Source of the DNA: Candidatus Peregrinibacteria bacterium CG11_big_fil_rev_8_21_14_0_20_49_14
Lineage (GTDB): Bacteria > Patescibacteriota > Gracilibacteria > Peribacterales > Peribacteraceae
Assembly (NCBI GenBank): GCA_002787035.1
Contig: PCVP01000012.1
Location: forward strand, 47,588 to 111,587
Reading direction: 5' to 3'
DNA: 64,000 bases
Both the position numbers and the translations under genes were made by a program. Positions 42,254-49,321 of this stretch are shown here, in pieces (position 1 is the first letter of the stretch; each line of letters opens with the position of its first letter). The notes beneath the pieces are model-generated. The model did not search any database, had not been told where the DNA came from, and saw only the letters and a program-made list of their open reading frames with translations.

Positions 42254-42394
42254 CGACAACGTTTGCGGTTGTGCGATGTTTTGTGGCTGTATAATGGAGC
42301 GAAGCGACGCACAGCCGCAAAATATGGGAGAGGAGGCGGTGCATCCATCCTATTCTAAAAGCACCGCCGACGAACCGCACAACCGCTGTTATGT
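42254..42394 (-). repeat. attC-like site D (end of cassette 1)
   Basis: Plus-strand cores are CGACAAC (42254-42260) and GTTATGT (42388-42394). GCGGTTGTGCG (42265-42275) and CGCACAACCGC (42376-42386) are perfect 11-bp arms. Inside, GGCTGT/ACAGCC and GGCGGTGC/GCACCGCC make two hairpins, giving a three-way junction. Length 141 bp. Confidence 0.75.
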
Positions 42395-45300
42395 AACGTC
42401 AATTTTTTACCGTATTCCAAGGCACCTGAAGCTTACGTTCTTTTCGGGGTGGGAAAACAACAAACAGGGCTCGTTTGGGCGACGGGCAGAGGGGTTAGGG
42501 GTGAATGCCCAGAGCCCATTATTACTTATTTAAATATTTTTTTAGAACATCTTCTTTGCGTTGGGGAATTTCCGAGAGTTTTTCTTCATGCTTTGTAATT
42601 TGTGTTTCAACTTTTTGCATTTTAGCAACTATCTTTTCCTGTTCGTGAACAGGAGGAAGAGGAATCTTAATGTTTTGAATTGTTGTCAATGAAAGCTCAA
42701 TCTGACCACTTTGTCCTTTTGCCATTGCTTCAATGGCTTTAAACCCAATATCTGCAAGTGCGTATAAAACAAAATCGGGTAATGCTTTTTGTTTATCTAA
42801 TCTGAGTATGGAAATATGACTATCAACAACAAAATCACCGTCTAAATCAAAGAGTGTCACTCTTCCAGCAGTTCCTACACCTGATGAGTTTATTAATATG
42901 TCTCCTTTTTGTAATTTTCTTTCATCCAAAACAAAATCATCACTAACATAGTGTTTTTCTGAAAAATCAAATTTTTTAAATCCACGAGCTTGTCCTGATT
43001 TGATGATTTGTACTTCTGAGTTACCATAAATTGGCGATTTACCTCTTTTAAGCATGATGGCGATATTTTCTAGCCTCTCATGCTTCGCTTTTGTTGATAT
43101 GGTAGAGGAAAATGAGCTTTGAAGTTGTTCAATTTCTATTTCATTTTTTATTTCCTCATTTTCTAAGGCTTCCATTTCTTTTACGATTGTTTTTTGAACA
43201 TCTATAGGGGGAAGGGGTATTTTGATTTCATCAAATGTCTTTGTTGTTATAGCACCAAAAATTGTACCGTAAGATGCATCTTGTAATTGCTGTATTTGAG
43301 ACTTGAGAACGTAAAATAAATATGCATTATGTAGTCCTTTTTTCCCTCTCAATCCATAACATGACTGATTAAAAGTCATTGGTCTTTTTAGCTGTGCCAT
43401 TGCGCCAACCGTTCCTCTTGCCGATATGATAATATCGCCAGTATTTAAGTACTTTGTACTGCTGTTTTTTAAACCTTTTTCTGTGATAGCTTTTTCAGTT
43501 GTTTCAACCCATCTTTTGTCATTATTAAAATCTACAACAGAAAGCCATGGAATGTTACCATCCCAATATTCGGGATTGCTGGTACTTGGTGTGCCGCCTC
43601 CAATAATCTCGATTACGTTGCTTAATGTTACAATATCCCATTTGCTTTCAATTTTTATCTTTTTTTTTACATTTAATGAAATTGTTTTATCGAAATCTGC
43701 CCTATCCAAAATAAGCGTATCTATAAGATCAATTCTTGAAATATGGCTACTGAGTGACTCATCAATCTTTGATTTATAATTTCCATTAAATGCTTGAAAA
43801 ATATAGGTACTTGCTTTCTTTAGATTTTCTTGTGAATTTGGGTCAAAAAGCTGTGTACAGGAATCAATACTCTTTCCCCGTTGGATTGAGTGTATTCCTT
43901 CGTTTCCTCGTCGATTACTGAATTCATAACCTAAAAAGTTTTTTTCAGTTTTCTTTTCACCTGATTTTACTAAGACTATTTTTTGTGGATATGCCAAAAT
44001 AAAATAAAGTAATTTATCTTTTTCAATTTCAATTATTCTATTTTGTAAATCAAACTCATCCTTCGATTTTATTTTTTTGACATATTCTATGAAAATTTCA
44101 TGGTTTTTAATTGCCTCGTTTGGTTGTTTCTCACATAACGTTTTGTAGTCTTCGAAAGTTAATCCCTCCCAAACATAAGTTACATATTTTGAAAACGCTT
44201 TTTCAATACCACTTACAGTTATATCTCTTGGGTTCTTAAAGAATTTTTGTACGGAAGAATCGATGTTTTGCCATTCATAATTATTTCTTTTCCGTAAAAA
44301 TACAGTAACAGTATTAGTTCCTGTAGCCATAAATGTATTTGAGCCTAGTTCGGTAATGGCAATGATTTCAAAATATTTCAAAACAATCTCTCTTGCTTGA
44401 GTATAGATTCCTGTATTGCTCAAAATACTGGAAGGCAAAATTATAGCAGCAATACCACCATCTTTGAGAAGTTGCTTTGTTCTTTCTATAAACAAACATT
44501 CTATTTCGGAGCTTTGGTCAGTAAGTCGATGGTAAAGATCGAAATCTTCCTCGGCGTATTCTTTTTTGAGATTTGCCTTAAATGCTGAAACAGAATATGG
44601 AGGATTAGAAATTACCAAATCAAACTGCTTGTTATCCTGATTAAAATCCTTATCTGCGAACTTTAATTTGTCTTTGTACTCCTTTGAATTTTCAAAGTTA
44701 TCTAGCCCATCACCATGAATTACCTTAGCAAGCCCATCACCATGAAGATAGCATCCAACCTTTGCAGTTTTAACTAGACGATAATCTTTTTCAATTCCGT
44801 AAATGTAATCATATGCCCAATCAAATTGATCTTCCTTCCAGCTTTTTATTTTTCTCTTTACCTGTGGTAGTAGTTTTTCTTCATCGATTTGATCAATAAT
44901 TTTCTGAATCTCATCCATTGATTCAGTCAAAAAATGTCCACTACCTGCGGCATAATCAATAATTGTGGGGACAAGGTCATTAGCATTTCCTGCTTTTAAT
45001 TTTTCTTGCACAATTCTTTTCAGCGGAATGCTACGACAAATAAAGCGAGCTATTGGTACAGGAGTGAAAAATTGTCCAGATTCCTGCTTTAATCCTGTTG
45101 TTAAGAGTAGTTCAAAGAAATCACTTAAATATTGCTGCTTTTCTGTATATCTAATTTTGAATTCTTGCAGCAATTCGACAATTTCTTTAAGGACTTTTGC
45201 ATTTTCGGTAAATGTTTCTTTATTAAAAACTTCTTTGATCGCAAATTCATTGTTTTTCTGCAAACGGATTGCGGTAAATTCTTTTAGTATTTCATTGCGC

Positions 45301-46450
45301 ACGTTTTCATCTATTCCGCTAAATTTACGGTTAAATTCATCATCGCTTAAATCGGTAACTTCTTTTGATAGGAGTTCCAGCATTCCTTTTTTATACAAAT
45401 CTGTAAGTCTTTTTTGAAAACTAACGTCATCATCAACTCCTTCAAGCCATTGGAATTCAAGCTCATCATCTGGTTTTCTATTTTCATCAATTATTTTACA
45501 AAGAAAGAGCGTGAAGATTTTATTAAAAGCGTTCGGTTTATCTGAAACCACATTGTGACGCAGTATTTCTAAAAAGCGATTAAAAATAAAACTACTATCT
45601 TCTTGGGTAATCGGTTTGAGTTGAGACAGTGTTAGTGCCTTGCCTTTAAATTCATAAGAATTTACCCAGCCATCAAAAACCCCATTTTGTTTTGTAAATT
45701 TGCTCCATCTATCATGAAAATCTTTCACATTACTGGTTTCCCTGTACGATTCTTCAATTTTTACTATTTCATTTCTATACTCAATTTCATTCTCAATTTT
45801 TGAAGCATAGAGCGCCAAATATTCCGCATCACGGTCTTGTTGAAAATAGGTAAATAACTGCCCACCGTCCTTTTGAATTTTTTGAAATTCTCTATCAAAT
45901 TCTTTGCCCCACGTTTTACATTCAATCATTAGAAATGCTTTCTCGTTTTTTCTTACTAATATATCCAGCCTTCCGCTTGTACCATGCCCAGTTGGATAAA
46001 CTTTTTCCAAAACAATATCACTTGGTTTATATCCTTTCTCTAAAAGACGGTTAGTACATTCAAGTACAACAAAGTCTTCTGGCTTTGTAATTTTCTGTAT
46101 TGTTTTCTTTGTGTCATTAAACGTGATGATTCCACCATAATTAATGGTTTTGTTTTCAAGATCAACTTCTATTGTACAAGATGAATATTTCTTACAAAAA
46201 GTATTTATTGCTCCTTCTTTAGGTTTAAAGCCAAGTGTTTGAAGGAGTATTTGAGACATAGAGTAAATTTACTGCATTGTACCAAAAACTATTGAAATAT
46301 ACAGTTTTGACACAGCACACAAAAACACACACATTCCCCTAATAAAAAGAACTTCCTCTTTAAAACAACAAACATCCCTCGTTGGGGGGCGAAAAGAACG
46401 TAAGCGGAATCGGTGCCGCCGGAAGAAGGTAAAAAATTTATGTTACATAA
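42260..46450 (-). mobile_element. Cassette 1
   Basis: The recombinase-proximal unit, holding one very large gene. Its start GTTATGTAAC is the exact reverse complement of its end core GTTACATAAC, and the ends share AATTTTTTACC, TTCC and GCTTACGTTCTTTTCG in inverted orientation over about 62 bp. Confidence 0.65.
42522..46259 (-). CDS. Single-chain restriction-modification-specificity enzyme (type IIG/I-like)
   Basis: A 1245-residue protein uniting all restriction functions. N-terminal nuclease: SGRLDILVRK...MIECKTWG (D and ExK near residues 92-114). Methylase: QFFTPVPIARFI (about 400), the SAM motif DYAAGSGHFL (about 438) and catalytic NPPY (about 553) for N6-adenine. C-terminal half: two HsdS-like target-recognition domains, with IPWLSVVDFNN near 900 and a second around 1070-1230, each followed by LPPIDVQ/LPPVHEQ and a coiled coil. 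Such enzymes cut at a distance from their site. It is markedly AT-rich compared with genes outside the array. Confidence 0.9.
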   Translation of the reverse strand: MSQILLQTLGFKPKEGAINTFCKKYSSCTIEVDLENKTINYGGIITFNDTKKTIQKITKPEDFVVLECTNRLLEKGYKPSDIVLEKVYPTGHGTSGRLDILVRKNEKAFLMIECKTWGKEFDREFQKIQKDGGQLFTYFQQDRDAEYLALYASKIENEIEYRNEIVKIEESYRETSNVKDFHDRWSKFTKQNGVFDGWVNSYEFKGKALTLSQLKPITQEDSSFIFNRFLEILRHNVVSDKPNAFNKIFTLFLCKIIDENRKPDDELEFQWLEGVDDDVSFQKRLTDLYKKGMLELLSKEVTDLSDDEFNRKFSGIDENVRNEILKEFTAIRLQKNNEFAIKEVFNKETFTENAKVLKEIVELLQEFKIRYTEKQQYLSDFFELLLTTGLKQESGQFFTPVPIARFICRSIPLKRIVQEKLKAGNANDLVPTIIDYAAGSGHFLTESMDEIQKIIDQIDEEKLLPQVKRKIKSWKEDQFDWAYDYIYGIEKDYRLVKTAKVGCYLHGDGLAKVIHGDGLDNFENSKEYKDKLKFADKDFNQDNKQFDLVISNPPYSVSAFKANLKKEYAEEDFDLYHRLTDQSSEIECLFIERTKQLLKDGGIAAIILPSSILSNTGIYTQAREIVLKYFEIIAITELGSNTFMATGTNTVTVFLRKRNNYEWQNIDSSVQKFFKNPRDITVSGIEKAFSKYVTYVWEGLTFEDYKTLCEKQPNEAIKNHEIFIEYVKKIKSKDEFDLQNRIIEIEKDKLLYFILAYPQKIVLVKSGEKKTEKNFLGYEFSNRRGNEGIHSIQRGKSIDSCTQLFDPNSQENLKKASTYIFQAFNGNYKSKIDESLSSHISRIDLIDTLILDRADFDKTISLNVKKKIKIESKWDIVTLSNVIEIIGGGTPSTSNPEYWDGNIPWLSVVDFNNDKRWVETTEKAITEKGLKNSSTKYLNTGDIIISARGTVGAMAQLKRPMTFNQSCYGLRGKKGLHNAYLFYVLKSQIQQLQDASYGTIFGAITTKTFDEIKIPLPPIDVQKTIVKEMEALENEEIKNEIEIEQLQSSFSSTISTKAKHERLENIAIMLKRGKSPIYGNSEVQIIKSGQARGFKKFDFSEKHYVSDDFVLDERKLQKGDILINSSGVGTAGRVTLFDLDGDFVVDSHISILRLDKQKALPDFVLYALADIGFKAIEAMAKGQSGQIELSLTTIQNIKIPLPPVHEQEKIVAKMQKVETQITKHEEKLSEIPQRKEDVLKKYLNK

Positions 46451-46506
46451 CTCGTTTATATACGAAATGTATTCGTAATACAATTACTATTTGCATAGTA
46501 TACGAA
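46445..46506 (-). other. attI-like site beside the recombinase
   Basis: The core ACATAAC (minus strand GTTATGT) at 46445-46451 borders cassette 1. Next to it, TACGAA (46461-46466), TTCGTA (46472-46477) and TACGAA (46501-46506) form an inverted pair plus a third copy, plausible recombinase-binding sites. No folded attC structure is present here, as expected for an attI. Confidence 0.55.
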
Positions 46507-46561
46507 TAAATTTTAGATTATCTTACGATAACTATCACTATATTCAGTTGCTTCCACATGT

Positions 46562-47377
46562 ATGCAAAAGTATTTGGAACAAACAGAACGCGAGCTCTCC
46601 ATTCGTGGCTATAGCCCTAAAACTACGAAGAGCTATCTGTACGGGCTTCGTGAATACTTCAGATTTCGAAAAAAAGATGTTGAAATAATGGATCAAAACA
46701 ATATTCGTGACTTCTTGTTTTTCTGTGAGCAAAAAGGAATGTCTGCGGAGAGTAGAAATCTGTTTTTAAATGCCATGAAGTTCTTTTACCGTCACGTTGT
46801 ACAATCTGAGAAAAAGATTGATATACGGGTGGCGAAGACGGGGCACAAACTGCCGGTTGTTCTTTCCCGAAGTGAGATTCAAGATCTTCTCGGTGCGGTG
46901 CGGAATCCTAAGCATAAGTTGCTTCTTGACATTTCATACGGTGCCGGTCTGCGTGTGAGTGAAGTGATAGCTCTTCGCGTACAAGATATTGATCTTGATG
47001 AACTGACAATTCACATCAAACAGGCGAAAGGAAAAAAGGATCGTATCAGTGTCGTATCCGTAAAACTTGTGGATGACTTGCGCTCGCATATGAGTGGCAA
47101 AACAATGAATGACATTGTGTTTGCAAGCGAGCGCGGAGGAAAGCTGACCACACGTTCGGCGCAAAAAATATTTGAGAATGCCTTACAAAAAGCAGCTATA
47201 AGAAAAAATGCGACCTTTCACAGCTTGCGCCATAGTTTTGCGACACACCTCCTTGAAAATGGCACGGACGTACGGTACGTACAGGAATTACTTGGGCATC
47301 GGAATATCAGAACAACGCAACGGTATACGCAGGTTACAAATCCGACTCTTAGAAACATAAAGAGTCCTCTTCTTTGA
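46562..47377 (+). CDS. Tyrosine recombinase (Xer/integron-integrase type)
   Basis: A 271-residue phage-integrase-family enzyme. The N-terminal SAM-like core-binding domain (about residues 1-85: SPKTTKSYLYGLREYFRF) precedes the catalytic domain with Arg in GAGLRVSEVIALR (about 129), Lys in KGKKDR, HSLRHSFATHLLENG (about 220), GHRNIRTTQRYTQV with the nucleophilic Tyr (about 254). It ends LRNIKSPLL, like many XerA/integron-annotated recombinases. The roughly 20-35-residue insert that marks classical IntI between the Lys and HxxR boxes is absent. It probably mobilises the adjacent cassettes. Confidence 0.9.
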   Translation: MQKYLEQTERELSIRGYSPKTTKSYLYGLREYFRFRKKDVEIMDQNNIRDFLFFCEQKGMSAESRNLFLNAMKFFYRHVVQSEKKIDIRVAKTGHKLPVVLSRSEIQDLLGAVRNPKHKLLLDISYGAGLRVSEVIALRVQDIDLDELTIHIKQAKGKKDRISVVSVKLVDDLRSHMSGKTMNDIVFASERGGKLTTRSAQKIFENALQKAAIRKNATFHSLRHSFATHLLENGTDVRYVQELLGHRNIRTTQRYTQVTNPTLRNIKSPLL

Positions 47378-47521
47378 AGAATACTTCATAATTCAACTTG
47401 CCGAACGCGTGGCACATACCTGCTATGCACTCGTCTTCAGCTCGAATTCAACGTTCCTCTATGGCTCGCTTCCATCTGCATGTGGTCTTGGTTTGTAGTG
47501 TACCGGGATCGCAATGGCTCA

Positions 47522-47660
47522 CCTCCCCTTGAAATATTGAGATGGTATTGTAGATTGTCCGGCTTCGTTTGACAGTCGTCAAACTACGCCGCGACACCCT
47601 GTAATAGTTTATGAGCCACCACGGCGTAGTTCGCCAAAGGCGAACGAAGACGGGTGGCGG
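47522..47660. repeat. 139-bp dispersed repeat fused to the tRNA-Ser 3' end, copy 1
   Basis: Almost identical (about five differences) to 63822-63960. It contains TTTGACAGTCGTCAAA and ends GGTGGCGG, where the last six bases are the 3' end and CCA of tRNA-Ser. Confidence 0.85.
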
Positions 47661-47744
47661 AGAGAGGGGGATTCGAACCCCCGAGACCCTTGCAGGTCTA
47701 ACGGTTTTCAAGACCGTCGCGATCGACCACTCTGCCATCTCTCC
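47655..47744 (-). tRNA. tRNA-Ser (anticodon TGA)
   Basis: On the minus strand the 90-base gene starts GGAGAGATGGCAGAGTGG and ends CTCTCTCCGCCA. The acceptor GGAGAGA pairs with TCTCTCC, the anticodon loop is CTTGAAA (TGA), a long variable arm is present, and GTTCGAATC is the T loop. CCA is encoded. Confidence 0.95.
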
Positions 47745-47905
47745 GCGCGCATTGTACACAATGTGAGCGGTTCGATAAGCCCGTATTTGTGAGAAAATAT
47801 GAATCTGCTCTACGGAGTAAGCTTTGTGGCCGACTTTAAGAGTCTAATTGTGATCTCTCGCACTTCTTGCCATGCAATCAATATCGATTTTTCATGTGTT
47901 TGCTC

Positions 47906-47911
47906 TACCAT
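47906..47911 (+). promoter_or_regulatory. -10 box directly before a start codon
   Basis: TACCAT ends 6 bases before the ATG at 47918, fitting a leaderless mRNA. Confidence 0.5.
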
Positions 47912-47917
47912 AGCCCC

Positions 47918-49318
47918 ATGCGAAGACTTCTTCCTTGCATGGCACTTCTTCTGGTCGCATGTTCTGCGGGCAGCAATGTGCAAGAAGGACTGGTAACAAC
48001 CCTTGAGGGACAGCAAATTTCTTTGCAAGAGCTGACAAGGGGTAAGCCTGCAATTATAAACTTCTGGGCAAGTTGGTGCAGTTTTTGCAAAGAAGAAATG
48101 CCGCAGCTCCAAGCGGTATCCAATCAATTTGAAGACATAGCCGTTGTCGGAGTAAACCTGCAGGAAGATCAGGCGGTTGCCAGAGCGTATGTCGAAGAGG
48201 GTGGGTATACGTTTGTAAGTCTTTTGGATCCCGCTGAGGAGCTTAAAAAGCAATTCGGCGTGTTTACGCAACCTACCACATTCGTGTTGGATGCGGAGGG
48301 AAATGAGCTTCACCGCAAAGACGGTCCGTTTACGAGTGAGGAGTTACTGCAGTGGGTCGAAGAAATCCGTTCGGTCTCGTCGTCACCTCACGTGGAAGAT
48401 TCCGTGGAAGAACCCGATAGTGAAACGTCGCCCGTTACAGGACCTCTTACTCTGTGGTTTAAAGACTCCGTTCGTCACAGTATTCCTCTCGATGCCATCG
48501 TGTTCGGCGGTCCGCAAAAAGATGAAGTGCCTGCCATAGACTCTCCCACGTTTGTCGATGCAAGTTTGGCAACCACGGAACTGGATTCCTTGCGAGGTCT
48601 CTTCGTTTCCATAGACGGTGATGCACGGTTTTACCCCTTCGCCATACTCAACTGGCATGAGGTCGTAAACGATACCGTCGGTGGCGTACCGATTGCCGTG
48701 ACGTACTGTCCTCTCTGTGCGGCAGCGGTAGTCTACGAGCGTACTACAAGCAACGGTGAAGATACGTTCGGTGTCACAGGGCTTCTGTACCAGAGCAATC
48801 TTCTTCTGTACGACAGAAAGACTCAGACCTTCTGGAATCAAATTCGCGGCGAAGCTGTGGTGGGTCCGCTTACAGGCGAGAAGCTGACGAGAGTGAAGAG
48901 TGAAATTGTATCCCTTTCCACGGTGAAAGAGTCGTGGCCCCATGCAAAAGTGCTGAGTACGGATACCGGCTTCGTTCGAAGGTATGATTTGGATCCGTAT
49001 GAAGGGTACGACGAAGCCGAGTCTCTCTTGTTCCCCGTAGACGTTGTGGATGAAAGACTGCGAAGTAAGCGCATTGTCTACGGAGTGGTTGTGGACGGTA
49101 TGGCCAAGGCGTACACGCAAGATGCGGTGCAAGACGAAGGTCGCCTGCAAGATACCATCGGATCGGTGCCGATTCTCATACAGTACGATGCGCAGACAGA
49201 ACGCGTACGATTTACCCGGTTCTTTCCCGGTACGGAGAAGAAGGAAGAACTTCTTCCGCTTCATACATTCTGGTTTGCATGGGTAGCACAGTACCCCGAC
49301 ACAGACCTTTTCGAGTAG
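47918..49318 (+). CDS. Lipoprotein fusing a TlpA-like thioredoxin and DUF3179
   Basis: A 466-residue exported protein. MRRLLPCMALLLVACSAGS is a lipoprotein signal (LVAC). Residues about 22-150 form a TlpA/ResA-like thioredoxin: PAIINFWASWCSFCKEEMPQ with the CxxC, and QPTTFVLDAEG with the cis-Pro. From about residue 185 a DUF3179 domain follows (WHEVVNDTVGGVPIAVTYCPLCAAAVVY...GLLYQSNLLLYDR..TFWNQI), also with a CxxC. The thioredoxin may serve the DUF3179 cysteines. Start set by TACCAT 6 bases before ATG; the longer frame overlaps upstream non-coding DNA. Confidence 0.88.
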   Translation: MRRLLPCMALLLVACSAGSNVQEGLVTTLEGQQISLQELTRGKPAIINFWASWCSFCKEEMPQLQAVSNQFEDIAVVGVNLQEDQAVARAYVEEGGYTFVSLLDPAEELKKQFGVFTQPTTFVLDAEGNELHRKDGPFTSEELLQWVEEIRSVSSSPHVEDSVEEPDSETSPVTGPLTLWFKDSVRHSIPLDAIVFGGPQKDEVPAIDSPTFVDASLATTELDSLRGLFVSIDGDARFYPFAILNWHEVVNDTVGGVPIAVTYCPLCAAAVVYERTTSNGEDTFGVTGLLYQSNLLLYDRKTQTFWNQIRGEAVVGPLTGEKLTRVKSEIVSLSTVKESWPHAKVLSTDTGFVRRYDLDPYEGYDEAESLLFPVDVVDERLRSKRIVYGVVVDGMAKAYTQDAVQDEGRLQDTIGSVPILIQYDAQTERVRFTRFFPGTEKKEELLPLHTFWFAWVAQYPDTDLFE

Positions 49319-49321
49319 TTC

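Larger units (their letters stand above)
38894..42259 (-). mobile_element. Cassette 2
   Basis: Carries a restriction-modification pair and accessory ORFs. Its first bases GTTGTCGGA are the exact reverse complement of its last core, TCCGACAAC, and both ends also share CTTTTC and GCTTTTTATTTTTGCG in inverted orientation. At more than 3.3 kb with several genes it is large for a cassette. Confidence 0.65.
36197..47377 (-). mobile_element. Integron-like element with recombinase and four gene cassettes
   Basis: The region holds a tyrosine recombinase on the plus strand and, divergent from it, four cassettes on the minus strand, each with its gene(s) followed by an attC-like site. Core sites of GTT-ATGT type mark the boundaries. 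This is the canonical integron order (recombinase, attI, cassette gene, attC, next gene). Each cassette's first bases are the reverse complement of its last bases, as expected for units that circularise. The recombinase lacks the insert typical of classical IntI, so this is an integron-like rather than proven integron. Confidence 0.72.

Noticed and set aside
36197..42394. Interpretation of the inverted repeats as CRISPR or as transposon ends
   Set aside because: They are 127-155 bp, spaced by whole genes, and have no regular spacers; no transposase is present and the boundaries follow GTT cores.
47448..47759. 103-residue ORF over tRNA-Ser, and its relative at 63442-63996
   Set aside because: They read through the tRNA or antisense to the ATPase and share sequence only because of the 139-bp repeat.
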